Shown here: positions 32,011 through 39,915 of the stretch, in pieces
Layout of the letters: the number at the start of each line of letters is the position of its first letter
How positions within the stretch are numbered: position 1 is the stretch's first letter
Origin: Candidatus Rokuibacteriota bacterium
GTDB taxonomy: Bacteria > Methylomirabilota > Methylomirabilia > Rokubacteriales > CSP1-6
Direction of reading: 5' to 3'
Assembly: GCA_016193045.1 (NCBI GenBank)
Contig: JACPSW010000070.1
Coordinates: 1 to 49,727 of the forward strand
Length of the DNA: 49,727 nt
Program-made: the position numbers and the translations under genes
Notes under the pieces: model-generated
What the model saw: only the letters and a program-made list of their open reading frames with translations
What the model was told of the DNA's origin: nothing
Databases searched by the model: none

Positions 32011-32781
32011 TCAGCCTCGCCAGCGCTTCGATTCCAGCGCCCGCAGGGTCAGAAAGAGCGAGAGGGCGATGACGCTCAGGTAGTACAGGACGTCCTTCGT
32101 GTCGATCACGCCCTTGCCGAAGCTGTCCAGGTGCTCGAGAATGGACAGGTACTGGAAGACCGCCCGCCAGTTCCCGCCGGCCAGGTCCGCGCTCCACCCG
32201 ATGACCCAGAACCCCAGCAGGATCGCGAAGGTCGCAAAGCTCGCGACGATCTGGTTCTCCGTGAGCGACGAGACCAGCACGCCGACGGCCAGGAACGAGC
32301 TGCCCAGCAGGAGCAGCCCCAGATAGCCCGAGAGCAGCGGTCCCCATTCCACGCGCGTGAAGTACCCGACGATGGCCGGATAGAGGGCGGTGAGCCCCAG
32401 GAGCATAACAAACAGCACGATGGCCGCGGCGAACTTTCCGGCCAGCACCTCGCCGTCTCGCACCGGGAACGTCAGAAGCAGCTCGATGGTCCCGCTCCGC
32501 TTCTCCTCGGCGAACAGGCGCATGGTCAGCATCGGCATGAAGAACAAGAGGATGATCCCCGTGTTGGAGAAGAGCGGGCGCATGATGGCGTCGGTGACGT
32601 TGAGGTCACGCGCGAAGGCCGGGTTCATGGCGGCCTGCATGGACGTGAGATTGTAGAAGGCGAAGATGGAGTAGAAGAAGTAGCCGACGATCAGCAGGAA
32701 GAAGGTGAAGACGACGTAGGCGACGGGCGAGGTGAAATAGAGGCGCATCTCCTTCTTGAAAACAGCCCGGACCCCCGTCAC
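32011..32781 (-). CDS. ABC-2-type permease, GldF-like
   Basis: This 256-residue integral-membrane protein has six hydrophobic helices. It starts at GTG 32781, overlapping the ATPase stop (GTGA). Typical ABC-2 features are R-A-V-F-K-K-E-M-R-L-Y-F-T-S-P at the N-terminus and MLTMRLFAEEKRSGTIELLL (the cytoplasmic coupling stretch, about 88-108). It forms the channel of the exporter with the ATPase at 32778-33737 and the GldG-like protein that starts 4 bp downstream. Confidence 0.87.
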   Translation of the reverse strand: MTGVRAVFKKEMRLYFTSPVAYVVFTFFLLIVGYFFYSIFAFYNLTSMQAAMNPAFARDLNVTDAIMRPLFSNTGIILLFFMPMLTMRLFAEEKRSGTIELLLTFPVRDGEVLAGKFAAAIVLFVMLLGLTALYPAIVGYFTRVEWGPLLSGYLGLLLLGSSFLAVGVLVSSLTENQIVASFATFAILLGFWVIGWSADLAGGNWRAVFQYLSILEHLDSFGKGVIDTKDVLYYLSVIALSLFLTLRALESKRWRG

Positions 32782-33737
32782 GCCGTCGCCTCCCCCCCCG
32801 CGAACTCTTCGCCGGCCACGACGCGGAGGAACACCTCCTCCAGGCTCATCCCGGCCTGGTGAAGCTCCAGGAGCCCCCACCGCCGCTCGGCCACGAGCTG
32901 GGCGATGGCCGCCCGGACGTCCCGGTCCCGCATCGCCTCCACCATGAAGATCCCCGCCCCGTTCGCCGTCCCCTGGTGCTCGACCCGGAGGACGCCGGGG
33001 ATCTGCCTGAGCGCGGACCTCACCGCCTCGGCGGGGCCGGTGACCTGGAGCTCGATACGCGCGGTCGGGAAGAACTCCTCCGCCAGGCGGTCGAGGCTTC
33101 CCTGGGCGGCGATCCGGCCGCGGTTGATGATGATCACGCCCTCGCACACCACCGAGACTTCCGGCAGGATGTGGGTGGAGAGGATCACGGTGTGCTGGCC
33201 GGCCAGGGACTTGATGAGGGCGCGGATCTCCGCGACCTGGACGGGGTCGAGCCCGATGGTCGGCTCGTCCAGGATCAGGACATCGGGATCGTTGACCAGG
33301 GCCTGGGCGAGCCCGACGCGCTGGCGATACCCCTTGGAGAGCTTGCCGATCAGCCGGCGCTGGACATCGGCGAGGTCGCAGCGGTCCATGACCTCGGCCA
33401 CGCGCCGCTTCCTGTCGGACCGGGACACTCCCTTGATTTCGGCCGCGAAGTCCAGATACGCGGCCACCGTCAGCTCCCCATAGAGGGGGACGTTCTCGGG
33501 AAGGTAGCCGATGCGCCTCCGGACTTCCAGCGACTGAGAGAAGACGTCGTAGCCGGCCACCCGCGCGGTGCCGCCGGCGGCAGGCATGAAGCAGGCGAGG
33601 ATCCGCATCGTGGTGGTCTTCCCCGCCCCGTTGGGGCCGAGAAAGCCCACGATGCCTCCCTTCTCGATGCTGAAGGAGACGTCACGGATGGCCGTGACCG
33701 GGCCGTATTGCTTGGTCAGCCGATCGACCTGGATCAT
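32778..33737 (-). CDS. ABC transporter ATP-binding protein, GldA-like
   Basis: This 319-residue ATPase starts at ATG 33737. Motifs run in order: Walker A G-P-N-G-A-G-K-T-T-T (residues 34-43), Q-loop region Y-L-P-E-N-V-P-L-Y, signature L-S-K-G-Y-R-Q-R-V (about 133-141), Walker B L-I-L-D-E-P-T (about 154-160) and switch His in L-S-T-H-I-L (about 186-191). A C-terminal domain of about 100 residues follows (IELQVTGPAEAVRSALRQ). It drives the ABC-2 permease with ATP. First gene of the four-gene export cluster. Confidence 0.88.
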   Translation of the reverse strand: MIQVDRLTKQYGPVTAIRDVSFSIEKGGIVGFLGPNGAGKTTTMRILACFMPAAGGTARVAGYDVFSQSLEVRRRIGYLPENVPLYGELTVAAYLDFAAEIKGVSRSDRKRRVAEVMDRCDLADVQRRLIGKLSKGYRQRVGLAQALVNDPDVLILDEPTIGLDPVQVAEIRALIKSLAGQHTVILSTHILPEVSVVCEGVIIINRGRIAAQGSLDRLAEEFFPTARIELQVTGPAEAVRSALRQIPGVLRVEHQGTANGAGIFMVEAMRDRDVRAAIAQLVAERRWGLLELHQAGMSLEEVFLRVVAGEEFAGGEATA

Positions 33738-33763
33738 CGAACGCTCCGAATTCTACCACAGGT

Positions 33764-35395
33764 CTATTCCAGGCCCGTAATCGCGCCGTCCTGGGTGACG
33801 TCGATGCGCTCGGCGTTGGGGTGCTTCGGCAGCCCCGGCATGGTCAGGATGTCGCCCGTGATCGGGACCAGGAAGCCCGCCCCCGCCGAGATCCTGACGT
33901 CGTTGACCGTCACCCAGAAGTCGCGCGGCCGTCCCCGAAGCTCAGGATCGTCCGAGAGCGACCGTGGCGTCTTGGCCATGCAGATGGGCAGGCCGCCGTA
34001 CCCCAGGTCCTGGATCCGGTCGATGAGCCGCTCCACGGGCTTGGGGTAAAAGATCCCATCGGCGCCGTACATCTTCCCCGCGATCAGGGCGATCTTCTCC
34101 CTGACCGGCAGGCCCCAGTCGTAGAGCGGGGTGAACTGAGAGGTCTCCCGCGCGAAGAGATCCAGCAGCTGCCGGGCCAGTTCGGCCCCCCCGGCCCCGC
34201 CGCCCCCGAACACATCGGCCACGACCGCTTTCACCCCGAGCCGCGCCGCGTGGTCGATGACGGCCGCGAGCTCGCGCTCCGTGTCCGAGGGGAACCGGTT
34301 GATCGCCACGAGGAGCGGCACCCTGAAGAGCCGGATGGCCTCCACGTGCTTGTCGAGGTTGGCCATCCCCCGCTCGAGGGCGGCCAGGTCCTCCCCGGTC
34401 CCGTGATACTTGAGGGCCCTCACGGTGGCGACCAACACCACCGCATCGGGAGTCAGTCCCGCGTACCGGCACTTGATGTCGAAGAACTTCTCCGCCCCCA
34501 GGTCGAAGCCGAAGCCGGCCTCGGTGACGCATACCTCCCCCAGCTTGAGGGCGAGCTTGGTCGCCACCACCGAATTGCAGCCGTGGGCGATGTTGGCGAA
34601 GGGCCCGCCGTGGACGAGGGCGGGAGTCCCCTCGAGGGTCTGGACCAGGTTGGGCTGGATCGCATCCCTCAGGAGCGCGGCCATGGCGCCGGTGACGCCG
34701 AGCTCGCCGGACAGGACCGGCTTGCCGGCGAACGTGAAGGCGACGAGCATCCGTCCGAGCCGCGCCTTGAGGTCGTCGAGGTCCCCGGCGAGGCAGAGGA
34801 GCGCCATCACCTCCGAGGCCGCCGTGATGAGGAACCCGTCTTCTCGGGGGTACCCCTGGGCCCGGCCGCCCAGGCCCAGGACGATCTGCCGGAGGGCGCG
34901 GTCGTTCATGTCCATCACCCGCCGCCAGAGCACCTGGCGCGGGTCGATCCCGAGATCGTTGCCGTGATAGAGGTGGTTGTCGAGCGCCGCCGCCAGCAGG
35001 TTGTGCGCCGTGGTGACGGCGTGAAAGTCTCCCGTGAAGTGGAGGTTGATCTCCTCCATGGGGACCACCTGGGCGCGGCCGCCCCCGGTCCCGCCTCCCT
35101 TCTGCCCCAGGGTCGGGCCGATCGAGGGCTCGCGGAGCGCGATCACCGCCCGGGACCCGACCCGCCACAACGCCTGGCCCAGGCCGACCGTGATCGTGGT
35201 CTTCCCCTCCCCCGCCGGCGTCGGGGTAATGGACGAGATGACGACGAGCTTGCCGTCCGGGCGAGCGCGCCGGGCCCGGAGGGCGACCAGCGGAATCTTG
35301 GCCTTCGTCCGCCCGTAGGGGATCCACTCGTCCTCGGCGAGGCCGACCTCCCGGGCGACGAGGCCGATGGCGCGCGGGGCGGGCTCAGGAGGCAT
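33764..35395 (-). CDS. fhs: Formate--tetrahydrofolate ligase
   Basis: This 543-residue protein starts at ATG 35395 and is of the family's usual length (about 550). ATP-binding G-E-G-K-T-T is seen in T-P-T-P-A-G-E-G-K-T-T (about 61-71). Folate/substrate signatures follow: REPSIGPTLGQKGGGTGGG (about 94-112), N-L-H-F-T-G-D-F-H-A-V, H-G-G-P-F-A-N-I-A-H-G-C-N-S and the late M-P-G-L-P-K-H-P-N-A. It makes 10-formyl-THF from formate and ATP. It overlaps the start region of the thioesterase gene by 11 bp, so both are probably one transcript. Confidence 0.93.
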   Translation of the reverse strand: MPPEPAPRAIGLVAREVGLAEDEWIPYGRTKAKIPLVALRARRARPDGKLVVISSITPTPAGEGKTTITVGLGQALWRVGSRAVIALREPSIGPTLGQKGGGTGGGRAQVVPMEEINLHFTGDFHAVTTAHNLLAAALDNHLYHGNDLGIDPRQVLWRRVMDMNDRALRQIVLGLGGRAQGYPREDGFLITAASEVMALLCLAGDLDDLKARLGRMLVAFTFAGKPVLSGELGVTGAMAALLRDAIQPNLVQTLEGTPALVHGGPFANIAHGCNSVVATKLALKLGEVCVTEAGFGFDLGAEKFFDIKCRYAGLTPDAVVLVATVRALKYHGTGEDLAALERGMANLDKHVEAIRLFRVPLLVAINRFPSDTERELAAVIDHAARLGVKAVVADVFGGGGAGGAELARQLLDLFARETSQFTPLYDWGLPVREKIALIAGKMYGADGIFYPKPVERLIDRIQDLGYGGLPICMAKTPRSLSDDPELRGRPRDFWVTVNDVRISAGAGFLVPITGDILTMPGLPKHPNAERIDVTQDGAITGLE

Positions 35396-35798
35396 CGGGG
35401 ACGTCCTCGGCCATCAGCGCCTTGAGCCAGTCGGGGATCGGGATCATCTTCTGGGTCCGGGGGTCCCAGCACGCGTGGCGCGTCTCGCCGGTGGCGATCA
35501 GCTCTCCCGTCTCGGCGTGGGTGATCTTGTAGGCGAAGGTGAAGCTGGCGCGCTTCTTCTCGCTCACGCCGCACGTCAGGTGGAGGAGGTCGTCGAGCCG
35601 GGCGGGCTTGACGTACCGGCAGGAGGCATCCACCACCGGCATGTGGATCTTCCGGTCCACCTGGGCCATGGGCTGGCCGTGCTGCCGGAGGTACTCGACT
35701 CGCGCGACCTCCATGTACACGAAGTAGTTGGCGTAGTAGACGATCCCCATGGTGTCCGTCTCGGCGTAGCGCACGCGGATCGTCGTCTCGGAAGGCAC
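35385..35798 (-). CDS. YbgC-like acyl-CoA thioesterase (hotdog fold)
   Basis: This 137-residue single-hotdog protein starts at GTG 35798. It has the 4-hydroxybenzoyl-CoA thioesterase signature: V-R-Y-A-E-T-D-T-M-G-I-V-Y-Y-A-N-Y (residues 9-25, with the catalytic Asp in E-T-D), then F-V-Y-M-E-V-A-R-V-E-Y-L. It hydrolyses acyl-CoA or acyl-ACP thioesters. The family gene often sits with tolQRAB, but here the tol operon is 16 kb away. A 19-bp exact copy of a dispersed repeat begins 2 bp upstream. Confidence 0.85.
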   Translation of the reverse strand: MPSETTIRVRYAETDTMGIVYYANYFVYMEVARVEYLRQHGQPMAQVDRKIHMPVVDASCRYVKPARLDDLLHLTCGVSEKKRASFTFAYKITHAETGELIATGETRHACWDPRTQKMIPIPDWLKALMAEDVPDAS

Positions 35799-35799
35799 G

Positions 35800-35834
35800 C
35801 CTAGTGCGACTCCAACTTATCTTGCCTAACGCGC
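35800..35834 (+). repeat. Dispersed 35-bp repeat, copy B
   Basis: The plus strand reads CCTAGTGCGACTCCAACTT plus 16 bases; see copy A at 17816-17850 (19 identical bases, 30 of 35 overall). It is followed by the large palindrome at 35858-36003, which suggests the two could belong to one element. Confidence 0.6.
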
Positions 35835-35857
35835 ATTATTCACATGGTCGAGTGTCG

Positions 35858-36003
35858 CGGGCGGGTCCTGTCGCAGGGCGCAGCCCCCACGGGTCCGGCT
35901 CCGTCACCCACTCGCCCGAACGCCGCGCTGCGCACGGCGGACGGGCCGAGGGGGGCCCACTGCGCGCGGCCCCGTGGGGGCTGCACCCTGCGACACCCGC
36001 CCG
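35858..36003. repeat. Large imperfect palindromic element
   Basis: Arms 35858-35893 and 35971-36003 pair over about 32 positions (CGGGCGGGT..GTCGCAGGG..GCAGCCCCCACGGG), with one 3-base bulge and one or two mismatches. The 77-nt centre contains a smaller hairpin (CGCCG...CGGCG, 35930-35948). The element fills most of the 237-bp gap before the AAA gene and holds no plausible gene. It could be a REP/BIME-like repeat, a terminator or a structured RNA. Confidence 0.6.
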
Positions 36004-36035
36004 GTCGCGCCATCGCCGTTCATGAATAGCCCGCG

Positions 36036-36980
36036 CTAGAGGTATTGGCCGTAGCGGATCTTGTCCAGCACCTTCTTGATCCGACGGTAGCTGTCGATCT
36101 CCTGCAGGATGTCCTGGGTCGTGACCAGCCCGGCCGCCTGGCCGGCGCCGGCGCGGTGGGCCTTGCTCTCCAGGGCCTGGCGGATCACCTCCTGGATCTC
36201 GGCGCCGCTCATCGACCCCATGGGCGGGAGGATCGAGCCGAAATCCAACTCGGCGAACAACGACCGCCCGGCGTCCTGCTCCGCCTGGGCCTTCTTCAGG
36301 AGGAAGATCTCCTGCTGGTCCTGGGGATCCGGGAGTGGGACTTCGATGAGGCGGTCGAGCCGGCCGGGAGCAACGAGCGACGGATCGACAGCGTCGGTCC
36401 GGCTGGTGGCCGCCACCACGAACACGCGCGAGAAATTCTCGATGCCGTCGAGCTTCTCGGCGACGGCCGCCACCAGGCGCGCGCTCGCCTCGCGCGCGTG
36501 CGGCGCGGGAAGCAGATGCTCGAGCGAGAGGGCGTCGACCTCATCGAGGAAGATGACCGCCCGCTGCTCCCCGACCGCAATTGCCAGGATCTCCTGGAGG
36601 AGATCCCCCACGTTCGGTCCGAACTTGGACGTCAGGTTCTGCAGCTTCAAATGATAGAAGGTGGCCTTGGCGACGGAGGCGAGCGCCCGGGCCAGCAGCG
36701 ACTTGCCCGTCCCCGGCGGGCCGTAGAGCAGCACGCCCTTCGGCGGGATGATCCCCCACTTGCGGTAGAGTTCCGGGTCCATCAGCGCGGTCGTGAACCC
36801 GCGGAGGCTGGCCTTGGCGGCGTGGAGGCCGCCGATCTGCTCGAAGCTTTTCTCCGGCCGGTGCGTGACCTCCACGCGGCCGGTGAGGTCTCCATACTTC
36901 TCGGCGATCTTCGCCAGGAGATCTTCCAGCCGTCGCTGAACGGCCCACTCTTGACCGGGGGGCAGGGCCTTCGCGTCCAC
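36036..36980 (-). CDS. AAA-family ATPase
   Basis: This 314-residue protein starts at GTG 36980, 7 bp after the BFN stop. It has an N-terminal coiled region (R-R-L-E-D-L-L-A-K-I), then a classical AAA module: G-G-L-H-A-A-K, Y-G-P-P-G-T-G-K-S-L-L-A (Walker A, about 84-95), V-I-F-L-D-E-V-D-A-L (Walker B), V-V-A-A-T-S-R (sensor 1) and R-L-D-R-L-I-E-V-P (arginine fingers). The C-terminal S-G-A-E-I-Q-E-V helix is typical of FtsH/CDC48-like AAA proteins. Single-domain members act as unfoldases; the substrate is unknown. Confidence 0.85.
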   Translation of the reverse strand: MDAKALPPGQEWAVQRRLEDLLAKIAEKYGDLTGRVEVTHRPEKSFEQIGGLHAAKASLRGFTTALMDPELYRKWGIIPPKGVLLYGPPGTGKSLLARALASVAKATFYHLKLQNLTSKFGPNVGDLLQEILAIAVGEQRAVIFLDEVDALSLEHLLPAPHAREASARLVAAVAEKLDGIENFSRVFVVAATSRTDAVDPSLVAPGRLDRLIEVPLPDPQDQQEIFLLKKAQAEQDAGRSLFAELDFGSILPPMGSMSGAEIQEVIRQALESKAHRAGAGQAAGLVTTQDILQEIDSYRRIKKVLDKIRYGQYL

Positions 36981-36987
36981 GCCGGCG

Positions 36988-37521
36988 CTAGAAGTGAGGG
37001 CTGGGGGCCGACCGCGGCTCCGAGCTTCGGGACTTGTCGAAAACGCGATCCTCCACGAGGATCGGCACCCTCGCGCGGATGGCGAGGGCGATGGCGTCGG
37101 AGGGGCGCGAGTCCAGGGTCATGTCCGACCCGTTGGCGGAGAGATAGACGACCGCATAGTAGATGTCGTCCCTGAAATCCGTGATCACAACGCGCGTGAG
37201 GGACACCTTGAGCCGGCCGAAGAGCGTGAGGAAGAGGTCGTGGGTGAGCGGGCGCGGAGGCGTCACGCCCTGCAGGGGGATGGCGATGCCGTTGGCCTCC
37301 GCGATGCCGATCGCCATCGCGAACTGGCGCTTGTCGCGCTTGCCCTGGAGCACGACCACGGGCTGCTGGGTGCGCTGGTCGAGCACGACGCCGACGACCT
37401 CCGCCTCCTGGGGGCCCGTCGCCTTCGGCGCCGGCGCCGGGCTCGGTTCCTTCGCCCCAGTGCCTGTCAGAAGCACCACCGCCAGGAGCCCGAAAAGCGC
37501 GATCGATCGCTTGCCGCCCAT
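36988..37521 (-). CDS. Exported bifunctional-nuclease-domain (BFN/DUF151) protein
   Basis: ATG 37521 is preferred because GGGAGGAG lies 5 nt upstream; a second in-frame ATG at 37536 overlaps that ribosome site. The 177-residue protein has a signal-peptide-like N-terminus (K-R-S-I-A-L-F-G-L-L-A-V-V-L-L-T-G-T-G-A), a Pro/Ala linker, then the BFN domain: Q-Q-P-V-V-V-L-Q-G, G-I-A-E-A-N-G-I-A, RPLTHDLFLTLFGRL, V-V-I-T-D-F-R-D-D-I-Y-Y-A and SRPSDAIALAIRARVPI. BFN proteins are normally cytoplasmic, so an exported copy would act in the periplasm. It is probably co-transcribed with the AAA gene. Confidence 0.82.
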   Translation of the reverse strand: MGGKRSIALFGLLAVVLLTGTGAKEPSPAPAPKATGPQEAEVVGVVLDQRTQQPVVVLQGKRDKRQFAMAIGIAEANGIAIPLQGVTPPRPLTHDLFLTLFGRLKVSLTRVVITDFRDDIYYAVVYLSANGSDMTLDSRPSDAIALAIRARVPILVEDRVFDKSRSSEPRSAPSPHF

Positions 37522-37593
37522 TCCTACTCCTCCCATCCCGCCGGCGCACGCGCCGCCGGCGTGGAGAAAGTATGGGTCTCCCCACGGGGAATG

Positions 37594-38772
37594 TCAACTT
37601 GCGCGGAGGCGAAAACTCGCCGCAAATCCGGCCGCGAGGAGGAAGGCGAGGCCGCTCCACATGACCCCGTAACCCCAGCCGTGGATGACGTAGCCGAAGA
37701 CGAACGCGCCCAGCGCGCTGCCCGCGAGGAAGACCGAGCTGAAGAGTCCGACGACGCTTCCCCGGCGCGCCTCCACCGTCTCGTCCATCAGCAGGGCCGC
37801 GAGGGCCGGATAGAGAAAGCCGTGGGCGCCTCCGGCCAGGAGGCCCGAGAGGAAGAGGAAGGGGAGCACGGGGATCGTGGCGCGGGGTCCGATCAGGAGG
37901 GCCAGCGCCGCTAGGATGCCGGTCGCCGCGGCCTGGACGAACATGGACGGGACGATCACCGCCCGGCGTCCCAGCGTATCGCTGAGCCCGCCTCCCAAGG
38001 CGCGAACGAGCATCGCCGCCCCGGCGTAGGCCGTGTAGAAGAGGGCCAGGTTCGACACGCCGAGAAGCTCGCCGAAGGTCGGCAGGAAGGTGAAGATCGT
38101 CCCGGTGCCGAGGCCGAAAAAGAACGCCAGCGCCATGTGCAGGCGCAGGACCTCGGCCAGGCTCTGCCGGATGACCTGCGCGCCGCGGGCATGCCCCGCC
38201 ATGGCCCCGGCGGACTCGCGGACCCGGAAGGCCAGCGCCAGCGCCGCCAGGGCCAGGAGCGTCGCCATCGCGAAGAACGCGCTGAAGCCGAAGTTTCGGA
38301 TCACCAGTTCCCCTGCCAGGGGAGACAGCGCCGTCGACAGGAGCCCGGAAATCCCGAAGATACCCAGCGCCCAGCCCCGGCGCTCCGGCGGGACCAGGTC
38401 TACGACCATGGTGTAGTTCGACACGAAGAACGCTGAGAACCCGATGCCCTGAAAAGCTCTCAAGGCCGCAAAGAGAGGAAGCGAGGCGAAGAGATTGAAG
38501 CCGAGTGAGGCGGCCACCACGAGGCCGATCCCGAAAACCATGAAGGGGCGGCGGCCGACCCGATCGACCCAGGCCCCCACCAGGGGCTGGCAGAAGATCC
38601 CCGCCGCGTTGTACATCCCCATGACGAGGCCGATCTGGGCCTCGGTCCCGCCGAGCCGCTGGATGTAGAGGGGCAGGAGCACGAAGGCATTGACGCTGGC
38701 GAAGAAGAAAAAGTTCATGGACGTGAGACGGAAGAACGGCCGGGTGAGCACGGAGGACTGGGGGAGCCTCAC
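37594..38772 (-). CDS. MFS transporter
   Basis: This 392-residue protein starts at GTG 38772, with about 12 TM helices. The first loop carries G-A-W-V-D-R-V-G-R-R-P-F (MFS motif A, about 66-77), its repeat in the second half is G-G-L-S-D-T-L-G-R-R (about 262-271), and a central cytoplasmic loop of about 20 residues sits between helices 6 and 7. It is a proton-coupled inner-membrane transporter of the drug/sugar-exporter type; the substrate is unknown. The gene is divergent from the small zinc-ribbon gene, 52 bp away. Confidence 0.85.
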   Translation of the reverse strand: MRLPQSSVLTRPFFRLTSMNFFFFASVNAFVLLPLYIQRLGGTEAQIGLVMGMYNAAGIFCQPLVGAWVDRVGRRPFMVFGIGLVVAASLGFNLFASLPLFAALRAFQGIGFSAFFVSNYTMVVDLVPPERRGWALGIFGISGLLSTALSPLAGELVIRNFGFSAFFAMATLLALAALALAFRVRESAGAMAGHARGAQVIRQSLAEVLRLHMALAFFFGLGTGTIFTFLPTFGELLGVSNLALFYTAYAGAAMLVRALGGGLSDTLGRRAVIVPSMFVQAAATGILAALALLIGPRATIPVLPFLFLSGLLAGGAHGFLYPALAALLMDETVEARRGSVVGLFSSVFLAGSALGAFVFGYVIHGWGYGVMWSGLAFLLAAGFAASFRLRAS

Positions 38773-38824
38773 GCGCGTTGATCTTTGGGGGTCGGCGGCA
38801 GTAGAATGGCGCAGGCATTATAGC

Positions 38825-38947
38825 ATGAGCGGTGTGCACGCCGAGCCAGCCCACATCTGCAACGTCTGCGGCGAGCGGATGCGGGAGATCCACTGCAAGA
38901 TCGTCTGCCCGCGCTGTGGCTATACCCGCGATTGCTCCGACCCGTGA
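38825..38947 (+). CDS. Tiny zinc-ribbon protein (40 residues)
   Basis: ATG 38825 gives a 40-residue protein with two Cys pairs: I-C-N-V-C-G-E-R-M and V-C-P-R-C-G-Y-T-R-D-C-S-D-P. This fits a single zinc ribbon with an extra Cys pattern (H-C-K and D-C) at its base. Small free-standing proteins ending C-P-R-C-G-Y-x-R-D-C-S-D-P are, from memory, common in several phyla and usually unannotated. A possible -10 (TTATAG, 38818-38823) lies 2 bp before the start codon. Role unknown; a nucleic-acid or protein contact is typical of zinc ribbons. Confidence 0.65.
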   Translation: MSGVHAEPAHICNVCGERMREIHCKIVCPRCGYTRDCSDP

Positions 38948-38965
38948 TGGTGCGCCTTTCACCGC

Positions 38966-38994
38966 TTCTCCTCTCCCCCCTGGGGAGAGGAGAA
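38966..38994. terminator. Perfect 13-bp hairpin, C/G-rich palindrome family copy 2
   Basis: TTCTCCTCTCCCC (38966-38978) pairs perfectly with GGGGAGAGGAGAA (38982-38994), loop CCT, 19 bp after the zinc-ribbon stop. It is followed by AAGGTGAGGGG and, at 39019-39030, GCAGGGTGAGGGG, the same words found at 2198-2231 and 47968-48003. It may act as a terminator for the zinc-ribbon gene, although the run after it is A-rich, not T-rich; a REP-like repeat is the alternative. Confidence 0.55.
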
Positions 38995-39038
38995 AAGGTG
39001 AGGGGCATCTGAGTTGGGCAGGGTGAGGGGTCCGGGCC

Positions 39039-39905
39039 GTGGTCAGCATTGATCAACTCCTCGCCGAATGCCTCAGCCTGGAGCGCGAGGGGCGAGGGCG
39101 GCTCATCCTCGCCGCGACCCTCCAGGGATTCCCGGAGACGGCTCACGGCGGCGGGGTCCTCGCGGCTTTTGACCTCGTCGCTGCCCGCGCGATCCACGCC
39201 GCCGGCGCGGCCCGGACGGTGACAGCCCAGATTCAGAGGACCATCCCGCTCCAGACTTCCCTGCCGCTCACGGTCGAAGCATCAGGGAGGACGGTCGCGC
39301 TCACCCTCGGCGACGGCGGCAAGCCGCTGGCCCGCTGCCGCGTGACGCGCGGCGTGACCGAAGCCGCGCCAGCGTTGAATGGCTGGAGCGGACCGCCGGA
39401 GAAGAGCCTGGGCTTTCCAACGGCAAGGGGCTGCCTCGCCTGCGGAAGCGAAAACCCCATCGGCCTCAGGGTCCGGTTGCGCTTCGACGATCGTTGGGTG
39501 TGGACGGAATACCGCCCATCAGAGACGTACCGCACGGCCGACGGCAGGATCGCGCCGGCCCTCTATACGGTGCTCCTCGACGAGATGGCCTGGTGGCTGG
39601 GGGCCCTCGCCACGGGAGAGGCGGGGGTTACCACCGACATCCACATCACGCTCCACCGGCCCACCCATCCCTTCGGGGAGCCGCTCCTCGCCGTCGGCCC
39701 CCGCGACCGTGTCACCGTCACCGACGAAAAGGGCCACTTCTGGGGGACGGAAACCACCGTCCTGGCCGGCAACGGCACGCCCCTCGCGTCGGGGGCGATC
39801 GTCTTCGCCGGGAGCCGTGTGTACTCGAAGCGATTGATCCCTCAGCTGCTCAAGACCAACCCGCCGGAAAGTCTCCGCCCGATCTTCCCCACCCACGTCC
39901 CGTGA
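39039..39905 (+). CDS. Double-hotdog-fold protein
   Basis: This 288-residue protein starts at GTG 39039. It has two hotdog-like halves. The first carries G-G-G-V-L-A-A-F-D-L-V-A-A-R-A-I and Q-R-T-I-P-L-Q-T-S-L-P-L (a long central helix, then an outer strand). The second carries GCLACGSENPIGLRVRLRFD, A-L-Y-T-V-L-L-D-E-M-A-W-W-L and T-D-I-H-I-T-L-H-R-P (about 225). This resembles PaaI/thioesterase superfamily proteins fused in tandem. The C-L-A-C-G-S-E-N-P-x-G-L motif is common at the start of acyl-CoA thioesterase domains. Substrate unknown. Confidence 0.72.
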   Translation: MVSIDQLLAECLSLEREGRGRLILAATLQGFPETAHGGGVLAAFDLVAARAIHAAGAARTVTAQIQRTIPLQTSLPLTVEASGRTVALTLGDGGKPLARCRVTRGVTEAAPALNGWSGPPEKSLGFPTARGCLACGSENPIGLRVRLRFDDRWVWTEYRPSETYRTADGRIAPALYTVLLDEMAWWLGALATGEAGVTTDIHITLHRPTHPFGEPLLAVGPRDRVTVTDEKGHFWGTETTVLAGNGTPLASGAIVFAGSRVYSKRLIPQLLKTNPPESLRPIFPTHVP

Positions 39906-39915
39906 CGTCGAGCCT

